A stretch of DNA of 64,000 nucleotides from Melioribacter sp. (GTDB lineage Bacteria; Bacteroidota; Ignavibacteria; Ignavibacteriales; Melioribacteraceae). Positions 9,372 to 18,103 of the stretch are shown in pieces. A model generated the notes under the pieces. It saw only the letters and a program-made list of their open reading frames with translations. It had not been told where the DNA came from and ran no database searches. Within the stretch, counting starts at the first letter, position 1. The number at the start of each line of letters is the position of its first letter. The position numbers and the translations under genes are program-made. The stretch spans positions 1 through 64,000 of the forward strand of contig JAHEZQ010000019.1 of assembly GCA_023250955.1 (NCBI GenBank), given 5' to 3'.

Positions 9372-9815
9372 ATGAAATCATCTAAAATTTTTATAATGAT
9401 GGTATTGATCTTTATCGTCTTTGGAATTATTTCATGTAAAAATTCTGTTGAAAAAAAGTCAAATGAAACAATCGAAAGGAAAGTAACAAAGAGAATTGGA
9501 CAAGTGATTGAAATAAAACCAGAAAAAATTGCTGAATATAAAGCATTACATGCAGATAGTAATTCTGGTGTTCGAGATTTATTAACTATAGCACATATGG
9601 AAAATTTTTCGATATTCATAAAGCAATTTGACAATGATAAATGGTACTTGTTTGCCTATTATGAATATACGGGTGATAATTTTGAAGATGATATGGCGAA
9701 ACTCTCTATTAAACAACGCAATATTGATTGGTTAAAAGTTTGTGATCCAATACAGATTCCTTTCAAGGGAGAAAAATCATGGTCTGTTATGGAAAAAGTT
9801 TATTATAACAAATAA
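9372..9815 (+). CDS. Lipoprotein of the L-rhamnose mutarotase (RhaM/DUF718) family
   Basis: The first 22 residues are a lipoprotein signal (FGIISC, Cys22). The ATG has AGGAG 8 nt upstream. From about residue 40 the protein matches the small mutarotase fold: KRIGQVIEIKPEKIAEYKAL with His60, then NFSIFIKQF, LFAYYEYTGDNFEDDMAKL and CDPIQIPF. RhaM interconverts the anomers of L-rhamnose, and relatives act on related deoxysugars. RhaM proteins are normally cytoplasmic and near 100 aa, so the lipoprotein anchor is unusual and places the activity outside the inner membrane, beside secreted fucosidase. The sugar could be L-fucose or L-rhamnose. Confidence 0.8.
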   Translation: MKSSKIFIMMVLIFIVFGIISCKNSVEKKSNETIERKVTKRIGQVIEIKPEKIAEYKALHADSNSGVRDLLTIAHMENFSIFIKQFDNDKWYLFAYYEYTGDNFEDDMAKLSIKQRNIDWLKVCDPIQIPFKGEKSWSVMEKVYYNK

Positions 9816-9953
9816 GATATTTTCATTGGATTGAGGAATTTATGAAGATTAATATTTTAGGTTTGATATAATTTATGCTGAATCAAGTTACGAAATCTCA
9901 ACATTAAAAAATATGAAAAATTAAATATCTAATTAAATTTACAAATTAAGCAT

Positions 9954-11348
9954 ATGAGTAGTACAGTGTCACTTCGAAAGATAAATTCTTTTATCGTTTT
10001 AATATTATTTATGTTTCTCTTATCAAAAGCTAGTCTTGCTCAAGAGAATCAAAAATCAAGTATTAATTTGAATATCAATTATGCCCAATTCAGAACTGAA
10101 AATAAACGTGCGAACATTGAAATTTATTATTCATTTTTACGTAGTTCATTAGTACATATTAATAATGGGGATAAGTATGTAGCACAATACAAAGTTGATT
10201 TAAATATTTTTCGCAAAGATTCTTTGATCAAAAATATTTCTTGGCAAAATGTAGATGAATTAAGTTCTCTCTCCGAAATTAAAGTTGATCAAAGCATTAA
10301 TGATTTGCGTTCTCTTGTCCTTCCTGAAGATAATTATTATATAGAAATGAAGCTCGTCGATTTAAATAATAATAAATATGGTACTGAAAAAGTAGAACTA
10401 AAAATAAGACCTTCCAAAGTTGACGAGCTGTTTGTAAGTGATATTCAATTGGGGCTACAAATATCCAAAACTGATATAATAGGCAGATTTGTTAAAAATG
10501 GTTACGAAGTAATACCAAATCCAACTTCATCATACAACACCAATTGGCCTATTCTTTATTTCTATCTTGAAATTTTTAATCTATCAACACTTGAAAATAA
10601 CTCTGATTCAACTTATACGGTTGAAGCTAATATCACAGATAGTTTTGGCTTAGTCAAGAAAGTCTTTTCACCCATAACAAAAGTGAGACAAGCAACAGCG
10701 GTTATTGAAATCAATAAAACGTTTATAGGAGCGTTCTTCTCGGGAGGGTATACATTAAACGTAGTAGTGAGAGACAATAAAACGAACATTGTTAAAACTG
10801 TTTCTCAAAAATTTTATTTAAGTAGACCAGTTGATTATTTAGTAAAAGACGTTCAACAACAAGAAAGCCTGAGTGATGTATTTTTCGTAATGACTGAAGA
10901 GGAAATAGACAATGAATTTAATTATATCAGATACCTTGTTACACCTGATGAAATCAGTAATTATGAGAAATTAAATTTAGAAACCAAACGAAAGCTATTA
11001 AAAAATTTTTGGGAAAGTCATAAGACTCTTGAGAATAGCAAATACGAAAATTCCCGGGATGAGTATCTCAAAAGAGTAAAATATGCAGATGAAAGATATT
11101 CAATCGGTGGTAAGAAGGGTTGGAGAACTGATAGAGGTCGCATACTTCTAAAATATGGGCAACCATCTAAAACTGATGTTTTTAATTCGGAAGCTAAGAA
11201 GTATGAAACCTGGTCCTATGATGAGACCATGGGTGGAATCCAATTTGTATTCGTAGATATTTCAGGATATGGAGATTTACGATTAGTACATTCAACTTCC
11301 TTGAACGAAATTCAAGATTATGATTGGCAAACAAAGTGGTTAAAATAA
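9954..11348 (+). CDS. GWxTD domain-containing secreted protein
   Basis: A signal peptide ends near KASLAQEN. The middle of the protein is beta-rich and lysine/asparagine-rich without a recognised enzyme motif. The C-terminal part holds the GWxTD domain: GWRTDRGRI begins at about residue 389, preceded by an alpha-helical stretch (NFWESHKTLENSKYENSRDEYLKRV) and followed by LLKYGQPSKTD and YETWSYDE. GWxTD proteins are known mainly from Bacteroidota, Ignavibacteria and relatives, with no defined biochemical role. The gene sits between the mutarotase and the ROK regulator. Whether it belongs to the sugar pathway is unclear. Confidence 0.85.
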   Translation: MSSTVSLRKINSFIVLILFMFLLSKASLAQENQKSSINLNINYAQFRTENKRANIEIYYSFLRSSLVHINNGDKYVAQYKVDLNIFRKDSLIKNISWQNVDELSSLSEIKVDQSINDLRSLVLPEDNYYIEMKLVDLNNNKYGTEKVELKIRPSKVDELFVSDIQLGLQISKTDIIGRFVKNGYEVIPNPTSSYNTNWPILYFYLEIFNLSTLENNSDSTYTVEANITDSFGLVKKVFSPITKVRQATAVIEINKTFIGAFFSGGYTLNVVVRDNKTNIVKTVSQKFYLSRPVDYLVKDVQQQESLSDVFFVMTEEEIDNEFNYIRYLVTPDEISNYEKLNLETKRKLLKNFWESHKTLENSKYENSRDEYLKRVKYADERYSIGGKKGWRTDRGRILLKYGQPSKTDVFNSEAKKYETWSYDETMGGIQFVFVDISGYGDLRLVHSTSLNEIQDYDWQTKWLK

Positions 11349-11471
11349 TTTTGGATTCTAAATTGCCTGGATATAAATGGGAATTACTAAAATTTTGTTT
11401 TTAAGATTTTATAAATATGAGTGTTAAAAAAGAAATTAATATTATTGAAATATAAACTGTAGGGACCAATA

Positions 11472-12713
11472 ATGAGGCATTTTGAACAAAAAGGTAATAG
11501 CCAGTATATAAACAAAATAAATAAAATTCGAATCCTAAACCTGATACGTGAAAAAGGTCCTCTTTCACGTGCTGATATTGCAAAGCAGAGCGGAATCAGT
11601 GCCCCGACAGTTACTAGAATTGCTGAAAGTTTGATCAAAGAAGAAGGTCTTATTAAAGAAGTTGGAATTGGAATATCAACTGGTGGGAGAAAACCCACTT
11701 TGTTGGAATTTGCAGCAAATGATAGTTTAGTATTAGGTATAGATCTGGGTACTACTCATATAGATGGAGTATTAGCAAACCTTAATGCAGAATCTATAGC
11801 GGAAATTGTTATCGAAACAAAAATTGATGAAGGATTCGAAAAAATAATGGATAGAATTGCAAATCTGATCTCACAGCTGAGCAATCATCCTAAGGTGCAA
11901 GGTAAAAAAATATTTGGAGTTGGGCTCGCTGTTGCAGGATTGATCAATAGGTATCAAAATGTAATAGAGTTTTCTCCAGATTTTCATTGGGAGGATGTTG
12001 ATATTAAAAAAACTTTGAATGAAAAATTTAATTTCGAAATAAAATTTGATAATGTAACAAGAGTTATGGCTTTAGGAGAACTATGGTATGGTATAGGTCA
12101 ACAAGTAAAAAACTTTATAGTAATTAATATTGGTTACGGTATAGGAGCAGGGATAATTATTAACGGTCAACCATTATATGGTTCTTTTGGTCTCGCTGGT
12201 GAATTTGGGCATATGATAATGGATAAAGACAGTAAAATGAGATGCGAGTGTGGCTCATTTGGATGCTTAGAATCATTAGCCTCTGGACGAGCAATTGCTC
12301 AAAGCGCACTTCAGCAAATAACCGATGGAAGAATCAGTGTTCTCAAAGAAAAAGTTAATGGTGATCTTTTAAAAATTACTACAAAAATGGTTGCGGAGGC
12401 AGCTCGAAATGGTGACCAACTTTCGAAAGAAATATTTGAGAACGCGGTTGAATATCTTGGAATATCCATCACAAATTTAATAAATCTTTTAACCCCGGAA
12501 GTAATACTTATAGGTGGAGGAGTAGCCCAAGCGGATGATCTTCTCTTCGCCAAGATCCAGGAAATTGTAAACAAAAGAGCATTAAGGACAAGATCTAGAA
12601 AAATTTTGCTTAAGCCGGTTACATTTGGAATGAAAGCGGCTTCGAAAGGGGCAGTCGCACTTATATTGAATGAAGTATTAAATCTAGAATTCTCGAAAAA
12701 TTCTCTAAATTAA
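11472..12713 (+). CDS. ROK-family transcriptional regulator
   Basis: The N-terminus is a winged helix-turn-helix (about residues 17-70; GPLSRADIAKQSGISAPTVT is the recognition region). It is fused to a ROK sugar-binding domain with the phosphate loop LGIDLGTTHIDGVL, GYGIGAGIIING, GEFGHM and the zinc motif CECGSFGCLES. Length (413 aa) fits NagC/Mlc/XylR-type regulators, which usually repress sugar genes and release DNA on binding a sugar or sugar phosphate. It is followed 84 nt later by an SSS symporter gene with a palindrome in its leader, so local control of the transport and catabolic genes is likely. The effector is unknown. Confidence 0.93.
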   Translation: MRHFEQKGNSQYINKINKIRILNLIREKGPLSRADIAKQSGISAPTVTRIAESLIKEEGLIKEVGIGISTGGRKPTLLEFAANDSLVLGIDLGTTHIDGVLANLNAESIAEIVIETKIDEGFEKIMDRIANLISQLSNHPKVQGKKIFGVGLAVAGLINRYQNVIEFSPDFHWEDVDIKKTLNEKFNFEIKFDNVTRVMALGELWYGIGQQVKNFIVINIGYGIGAGIIINGQPLYGSFGLAGEFGHMIMDKDSKMRCECGSFGCLESLASGRAIAQSALQQITDGRISVLKEKVNGDLLKITTKMVAEAARNGDQLSKEIFENAVEYLGISITNLINLLTPEVILIGGGVAQADDLLFAKIQEIVNKRALRTRSRKILLKPVTFGMKAASKGAVALILNEVLNLEFSKNSLN

Positions 12714-12753
12714 TTGAATGAGGTCACCAAATTCAATATATGCATAATATAAC

Positions 12754-12770
12754 TTTCTAACATTTAGAAA
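12754..12770. promoter_or_regulatory. Palindromic putative operator upstream of the SSS symporter gene
   Basis: TTTCTAA-CAT-TTAGAAA is a perfect 7+7 inverted repeat with a 3-nt centre, 27 nt before the symporter ATG and just downstream of the ROK regulator gene. A related but less symmetrical site occurs at 9322. Assignment to the ROK protein is inferred. Confidence 0.45.
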
Positions 12771-12797
12771 TTAAATAACAAATAAATAGGAAACCCT

Positions 12798-14420
12798 ATG
12801 GGAATTAAATTACAAATACCCGTCTTAGATCTAGTAATTATTGTTACATATCTTATTGCTATGGTCGCAATTGGACTTTGGTCAACGAGAAAGCAAAAAC
12901 AAACTAGTGATAATTATTTTTTAGCTGATCGTGGATTAAAATGGGGAATGATTGGCGCCGCTTTATTTGCTGCAAACATTTCAACAATACATCTTGTTGG
13001 ACTAGCTGCGTCAGGTTTTAATGAAGGATTAGTCTGGGGCAACTTTGAATGGATGGCTACAATCACATTAATTCTTCTCGGTCTGGTGTTTGCACCTTTT
13101 TATTTTAAAAATCGAATTTCTACTTTACCAGAATTTTTAGAAAGAAGATACAGTCCCCACGCGCGATCATTTCTTGCATTTATGGGAATTTTAGGTGCAT
13201 TGTTTATACATATTGGAATGAGTATGTATGCTGGTGCTGCTGTCTTTCAGCAATTCTTTGGAATAGATGTTTATGTTTCAATAATTGTAATAGCTGTGAT
13301 AACTGCTATCTATACTGTCCTTGGTGGTCTGAAAGCAGTAGTTGTAACCGAGGCAATTCAAACTGTAATTTTATTGATGGGTGCAGTACTCGTATTGGTT
13401 TTCGGAATTCTTGCATTACCAAGTCATGGTATCAACAATTTCGCCGAATTCAAATCAGCAATTCGACCTGATCAATTAAGTATGATACATACCGATAATA
13501 GTCACGGATTAGCGTGGTATGCCGTGATGTTAGGTTATCCAATCTTAGGTGTATGGTATTGGTGCACAGATCAAACGATTGTACAAAGAGTTTTAGGGGC
13601 AAAAACTCAACGTGATGCTCAGTTAGGTCCATTGTTCGCCGGGTTTCTAAAAATATTACCTGTATTCCTAATGGTATTACCTGGGGTATTAGGTTATGTA
13701 TTATTTAAAGATCAAATTGGTACAAATAGCAATCTTACTTTACCAGTTTTAATTAATAATTTGGTTCCAACTGGATTGAAAGGAATAATAGCAGCAGGTT
13801 TACTTGCCGCGCTCATGAGTACCATCGCTGCAGCATTAAATAGCTCGGCTACTCTTGTTGCTATTGATATCGTAAAAAGAATGAGACCAGAAACAACTGA
13901 TGAGAAGCAAGTCAGGATTGGCAAAATAGCATCTGTTGTGATCATGCTATTAGCAATGGTTTGGTCAACACAAGGTGGAAAGTATACAAGTATTTTTGAG
14001 GCGATTAACTCAATAGCAGCAAATCTTGCACCGCCAATAACTACTGTGTTTTTATTGGGAGTTTTTTGGAAGAGGGGAACAAAACAAGCAGCGTTGGCAA
14101 CTTTAATATTTGGTTTTACATTAGGGGCAATCGCTTTTGCCCTGGACCTACCCATATTCGGTGACACAAAAATTATAACACATAATTGGGGAATTCCATT
14201 TATGATGCAGGCTTGGTGGCTTTTCTTATTCTGTGTTGCAGTATTCATAACTGTTTCTTTATTTACTCCTAAACCCGATCCTGAAAGTATAAAAGGATTG
14301 ACTTGGGATCATCCATTTGATGTTATCACAAAAGGTAAAATTAGTGGTTTTGCAGATCCAAGAATTATTGCGGGCATATTACTCGTTATTATTATCACGC
14401 TTTATTATTTCTTAAGATAA
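12798..14420 (+). CDS. Sodium:solute symporter (SSS family, SGLT-like)
   Basis: A polytopic inner-membrane protein of 540 aa with about 13-14 hydrophobic segments. SSS family features include GLWSTRKQKQTSDNYFLADR near the N-terminus, the sodium-site region GAALFAANISTIHLVGLA, YTVLGGLKAVVVTEAIQTV, WYWCTDQTIVQRVLGAK and GLLAALMSTIAAALNSSATL. These resemble SGLT-like sugar symporters. It heads a probable operon with a dehydrogenase (24 nt gap), a PfkB kinase (4-nt overlap) and an iron alcohol dehydrogenase, so it most likely imports the monosaccharide or oligosaccharide that these enzymes process. A ROK regulator is immediately upstream. Confidence 0.92.
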   Translation: MGIKLQIPVLDLVIIVTYLIAMVAIGLWSTRKQKQTSDNYFLADRGLKWGMIGAALFAANISTIHLVGLAASGFNEGLVWGNFEWMATITLILLGLVFAPFYFKNRISTLPEFLERRYSPHARSFLAFMGILGALFIHIGMSMYAGAAVFQQFFGIDVYVSIIVIAVITAIYTVLGGLKAVVVTEAIQTVILLMGAVLVLVFGILALPSHGINNFAEFKSAIRPDQLSMIHTDNSHGLAWYAVMLGYPILGVWYWCTDQTIVQRVLGAKTQRDAQLGPLFAGFLKILPVFLMVLPGVLGYVLFKDQIGTNSNLTLPVLINNLVPTGLKGIIAAGLLAALMSTIAAALNSSATLVAIDIVKRMRPETTDEKQVRIGKIASVVIMLLAMVWSTQGGKYTSIFEAINSIAANLAPPITTVFLLGVFWKRGTKQAALATLIFGFTLGAIAFALDLPIFGDTKIITHNWGIPFMMQAWWLFLFCVAVFITVSLFTPKPDPESIKGLTWDHPFDVITKGKISGFADPRIIAGILLVIIITLYYFLR

Positions 14421-14444
14421 AAAAATGATTAGGAGAGTGGAAAA

Positions 14445-15461
14445 ATGAGGCAAGCAATAATGACTTCACCTGGGAAAATTGTTTTTCAAAATATTGAAAA
14501 ACCAAAGCCAGGTCCTGGAGAAGTTTTATTAAAAATAAAAAGAATTGGAGTATGTGGTTCAGATGTTCATGTATGGCATGGGAAACACCCCTATACAAGT
14601 TATCCTGTGATTCAAGGGCATGAATTTTCTGCTACTCTAGTTGGTCTTGGAGACGGGGTGACTAATTTTAAAGTTGGTTCATTAGTTACGGCAACCCCGC
14701 AAGAGGTATGTGGGGTCTGTGGACCGTGCAGACGAGGAGATTACCACATTTGTGATCAACTAAAAGTTAGAGGTTTTCAAGCACCAGGAGTTGCACAGGA
14801 TTATTTTATTACTCAAGCAGATAAGATAGTTTCCCTGCCCGAAAATTTTTCACTCGAACAAGGCGCATTTGTTGAACCTGTTTCTGTTGCTGTTCATTCA
14901 ACACAAAAAGCGGGTGAAATTAAAAATAAAAATGTTGTAGTTCTTGGAGCTGGACCTATTGGAAACTTAATCGCTCAATCGGCAAAAGCAGGCGGGGCAA
15001 ATGTATTGATAACTGATATTAGTGAATACAGATTAGAAATCGCAAAAAAATGTGGTATACAGAATATCTCTAATTCCAGAATAGAAAAATTAAAAGTTGC
15101 TTCTAAAAGAGTATTTGGAGAAAAAGGTTTTAGTGTTGCATTTGAGTGTGTTGGCATTGAAGAAACAATGAGTAATGTTATTGAGAGTATTGAGAAAGGC
15201 GGCACTGTCGTAGTAGTTGGAGTATTTGGTGAGAAACCGAGAGTTGATTTGGGCTTGGTCCAGGATCGGGAGTTAAAATTGGTTGGGACACTAATGTACA
15301 AATATGAAGACTACGTTCAAGCAACTAAATCAATTGAGAATGGCAGTGTGATTTTAGAGCCATTATTCTCAAAGCATTTTAAGTTTGAAAACTATAATGA
15401 AGCTTATAACTTTATTGATCAGCAAGGTGAAAGGTCAATGAAAGTTTTTATTGATTTATGA
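14445..15461 (+). CDS. Zinc-dependent sugar/polyol dehydrogenase (MDR family)
   Basis: A cytoplasmic NAD(P)-dependent dehydrogenase of 338 aa. Catalytic zinc ligands are C37 (GVCGSDVHVWHG) and H59-E60 (QGHEF). The structural zinc motif is CGVCGPCRRGDYHIC, and the nucleotide-binding loop is VLGAGPIGNL. It resembles sorbitol/threonine dehydrogenases more than ethanol dehydrogenases. A good ribosome-binding site (AGGAG, 9 nt) precedes the ATG. Its stop codon overlaps the PfkB start (ATGA), implying translational coupling. Together the pair suggests oxidation of a sugar alcohol or sugar followed by phosphorylation. The substrate is not defined. Confidence 0.88.
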   Translation: MRQAIMTSPGKIVFQNIEKPKPGPGEVLLKIKRIGVCGSDVHVWHGKHPYTSYPVIQGHEFSATLVGLGDGVTNFKVGSLVTATPQEVCGVCGPCRRGDYHICDQLKVRGFQAPGVAQDYFITQADKIVSLPENFSLEQGAFVEPVSVAVHSTQKAGEIKNKNVVVLGAGPIGNLIAQSAKAGGANVLITDISEYRLEIAKKCGIQNISNSRIEKLKVASKRVFGEKGFSVAFECVGIEETMSNVIESIEKGGTVVVVGVFGEKPRVDLGLVQDRELKLVGTLMYKYEDYVQATKSIENGSVILEPLFSKHFKFENYNEAYNFIDQQGERSMKVFIDL

Positions 15462-16369
15462 TACATAACATTTTTAATTCCGATAAAAAATTTGTCGTAG
15501 TAGGATTAGGCGAGTTGCTTTGGGACATTCTTCCATCAGGTAAAAAATTGGGCGGAGCTCCTGCCAATTTTGCTTTTCATGCAAACTCATTGGGTGCAAT
15601 CGGTTTAATTGTAAGTTCTGTTGGAAGTGATAATCTAGGTGATGAAATTGTTACTACACTTCGAGAGTTGCAGCTTGAAACTAAATTCATACAACGGGAT
15701 GAAAAACATTCTACTGGAACTGTCAAAGTGAATCTTGATATTGCAGGTATACCAACTTATAGAATTAATACTGATGTAGCCTGGGATAATATTTCATTTA
15801 CAGATTCGATTGGAGAACTTTCCCTTAAATGTGATGCTATCTGTTTTGGTTCTTTAGCTCAACGATCAGTAATTTCCCAACAAACGATACAATCTTTTCT
15901 AAAACACGCATCTTCAAATTGCTTAAAAATCTTTGATGTTAATCTTCGACAAGAGTTTTTTACAAGAGAGATTATAAAACAGAGTATTGAATCGTCTGAC
16001 TGTTTAAAACTCAACAAAAATGAATTACCAATAATTGCGGAGATGCTTTCCATCGTGGGGAATGAGAACGAGATTATTCATTATTTAATCAAGGAGTACA
16101 AATTAAAAATCGTTGCATTAACAAAATGTGAAAAAGGCAGCTTATTAGTTACTCAGAAAGAAAGTTCAGAGCTTGTTCCAGATACTATTGAGATAGTTGA
16201 TACTGTCGGGGCGGGAGATGCATTCACAGCTGGTATGACAGTCGGAATCTTAAATGGATTGCCTCTGATTGAAATACACAAATTAGCAAATAGGATTGCA
16301 TCATACGTGTGTACCCAATCCGGAGCTACTCCTAGATTGGGCGCAGAACTAATTAGTAGTATTAAATAA
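15458..16369 (+). CDS. PfkB-family carbohydrate kinase (fructokinase-like)
   Basis: The ATP-dependent kinase phosphorylates a sugar, probably a ketose. PfkB motifs are GELLWDILPSGKKLGGAPAN at the start and DTVGAGDAFTAGM (catalytic Asp and anion hole) near residue 250. FDVNLRQEF and LKLNKNELPI are also typical of the fructokinase branch. The start overlaps the upstream dehydrogenase stop by 4 nt. A 26-nt gap to the iron alcohol dehydrogenase continues the operon. Fructose is the family default, but another ketose produced from the imported sugar is equally possible. Confidence 0.9.
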   Translation: MIHNIFNSDKKFVVVGLGELLWDILPSGKKLGGAPANFAFHANSLGAIGLIVSSVGSDNLGDEIVTTLRELQLETKFIQRDEKHSTGTVKVNLDIAGIPTYRINTDVAWDNISFTDSIGELSLKCDAICFGSLAQRSVISQQTIQSFLKHASSNCLKIFDVNLRQEFFTREIIKQSIESSDCLKLNKNELPIIAEMLSIVGNENEIIHYLIKEYKLKIVALTKCEKGSLLVTQKESSELVPDTIEIVDTVGAGDAFTAGMTVGILNGLPLIEIHKLANRIASYVCTQSGATPRLGAELISSIK

Positions 16370-16395
16370 TTGTCCATAATTGTTAAAGGTGAATG

Positions 16396-17559
16396 ATGAA
16401 AAATTTTAATTATTATCAACCGACTGAAATTGTTTTTGGAAACGGAAGAATTGATGAATTAGGTAAAATTGTATCACGTTTTGGTAAAAGATGTTTATTA
16501 GTTTCAACTCCACCTGTACCCGCCTTAAAAACGATTTATGATAAAGTAAAATCGATTCTTAAAAATTCTAATTTAGAAATTGAGCACTTTGATCAAGTTC
16601 AACAAAACCCAACTACCGAAATTGTAACCGCAGGGGCAAATCTCGCCAAAAAGTTTAGAGCGGAAGTAATTATCGGTTTAGGCGGCGGTTCAAGTATGGA
16701 TACAGCAAAAGCAATCGCAGTTGAAACAACACATGAGGGCACTTCCTGGGATTATCTGTTTTATAAGAAACAACCCACCGACAAAACACTTCCAGTAATT
16801 GCTATTAGTACAACTAGTGGTACTGGTTCGCAAGTGACACAAGTTGCTGTAATTACTAATACAAAAGATAGAAACAAATCGGCTATTTATAATTCTATTA
16901 TTTATCCTAGAGTTGCTATAGTGGATCCAGAATTAATGTTGTCGGTACCTAAGCATATTACCGCGTCAACTGGGTTCGATGTTTTTTGCCATTCATTTGA
17001 AAGTACAATTCATCCCGGTACTTCTGCCTATGTTGATACACTTGCATGGAAAGCGATTGCATTAGTAGTTAACACTCTTCCAAAGTTATTAAAAGATTTG
17101 AACAATATTGAATTACGTTCTACTATGGCATTAGCTGATACTCTTGCCGGATTATGCATAGCTAATGCAGGCGTTACATTACCTCATGGAGTCGGTATGG
17201 CCATCAGCGGTCTTTATCCGCATATAATTCATGGTGAATCTCTTGCAATTATTTACCCGGCATTCACAAGATTTACATATGAAAAAGCTATTCCTCAGTT
17301 TGCACAGCTTGCTAGAATTTTTAATACCGACAATCAGAATAAATCAAACAAAAAAGCTGCGGCGTCGGCATGTACTGAAATGGATAAATTCTTAATTAAG
17401 ATTGGTATGTGGTTCAGACTAAAAGATTTTAAAATGCCTGGAAATGAAATTTCGTTATTGGCAAAGAACTCAATGATTCTTCCTGATTATAAAAATAATC
17501 CGAGGATTGCAACAAATAGAGAAATGCTGCAATTGATAACTGAATCATATTCATTATAA
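16396..17559 (+). CDS. Iron-containing alcohol dehydrogenase (lactaldehyde reductase/butanol dehydrogenase type)
   Basis: Two adjacent ATGs (16393, 16396) occur; the second sits 6 nt after AAAGG and gives MKNFNYYQPTEIVFGNG. Group III alcohol dehydrogenase features are IGLGGGSSMDTAKAIA (nucleotide binding), TSGTGSQVTQVAVI, and the metal-ligand blocks GFDVFCHSFES and LPHGVGMAISGLYPH...HGES. Members reduce short aldehydes such as lactaldehyde, which forms when deoxysugars are split, and that would fit a fucose or rhamnose diet. It ends the operon that began with the SSS symporter. The substrate is inferred only. Confidence 0.88.
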   Translation: MKNFNYYQPTEIVFGNGRIDELGKIVSRFGKRCLLVSTPPVPALKTIYDKVKSILKNSNLEIEHFDQVQQNPTTEIVTAGANLAKKFRAEVIIGLGGGSSMDTAKAIAVETTHEGTSWDYLFYKKQPTDKTLPVIAISTTSGTGSQVTQVAVITNTKDRNKSAIYNSIIYPRVAIVDPELMLSVPKHITASTGFDVFCHSFESTIHPGTSAYVDTLAWKAIALVVNTLPKLLKDLNNIELRSTMALADTLAGLCIANAGVTLPHGVGMAISGLYPHIIHGESLAIIYPAFTRFTYEKAIPQFAQLARIFNTDNQNKSNKKAAASACTEMDKFLIKIGMWFRLKDFKMPGNEISLLAKNSMILPDYKNNPRIATNREMLQLITESYSL

Positions 17560-17719
17560 CAAGCTATTTATTTTATAACACGAATAATTTGTCTAAATAA
17601 TTTATTAGTACGAAAAAATTTAAAATCTATAAATGAAGTTAAAATTGAAAATCTATTTAGGAGTTTCACAGTGCATAGTTTGTTTGAGATAATCATAAAG
17701 GTAATGTAGATGTGAAAAA

Positions 17720-17840
17720 GATTTTTTATAGTATAATTTCTTAATGGAAAATTTTTATGCAATCTCAAACTCTGCATTGGATCGGCTACAAATTATAATC
17801 GTAACTCTAGTCCTTCAGTTAGTACAAAGGATATTTTGCT
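17720..17840 (+). pseudogene. Decayed 5' fragment of an SSS symporter gene
   Basis: Within the 544-nt gap after the iron alcohol dehydrogenase, bases 17720-17780 match the leader and first codons of the intact SSS gene at 20256-20316: 32 of 37 leader bases and all of the first 24 coding bases from the ATG (17757) agree. Weaker similarity continues to about 17840, possibly 17900. Translation gives MQSQTLHWIGYKL and then a stop at 17796. No other gene is visible in the gap apart from the ribosome-binding site of the next gene. Confidence 0.8.
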
Positions 17841-18103
17841 AAAAACTAGGAAAGTCTTACAAATATCTTAAACCGATTATTCAATTGTAGCCTTGATCTT
17901 TGTATATGTCACAAAAGTTGATAAAACATTTTATTGATAATAATTAATCATTAGTCTGCAAATAAAAAGTAATACGGATAATTAAATAATATCAGTACTT
18001 AAATTGCAAAAATATATTGTAAGTGAATTCAATATCAATATGTAGACCATTTTAGAGACTGGACTAATCGAAATGATGAATTAATAATTTTTAGGAGGAA
18101 CTT

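Noticed and set aside
9841-9870. Short ORF MKINILGLI after the mutarotase
   Set aside because: It has nine codons with no conserved feature, and a stop this early in AT-rich DNA is expected by chance.
13712-14248. 178-aa ORF on the minus strand
   Set aside because: It lies entirely within the SSS symporter gene in antisense and its composition mirrors the membrane segments.
17568-17777. Minus-strand ORF with the same N-terminus as the one at 20017-20313
   Set aside because: The likeness is caused by the duplicated SSS gene start on the plus strand, so neither is a gene.
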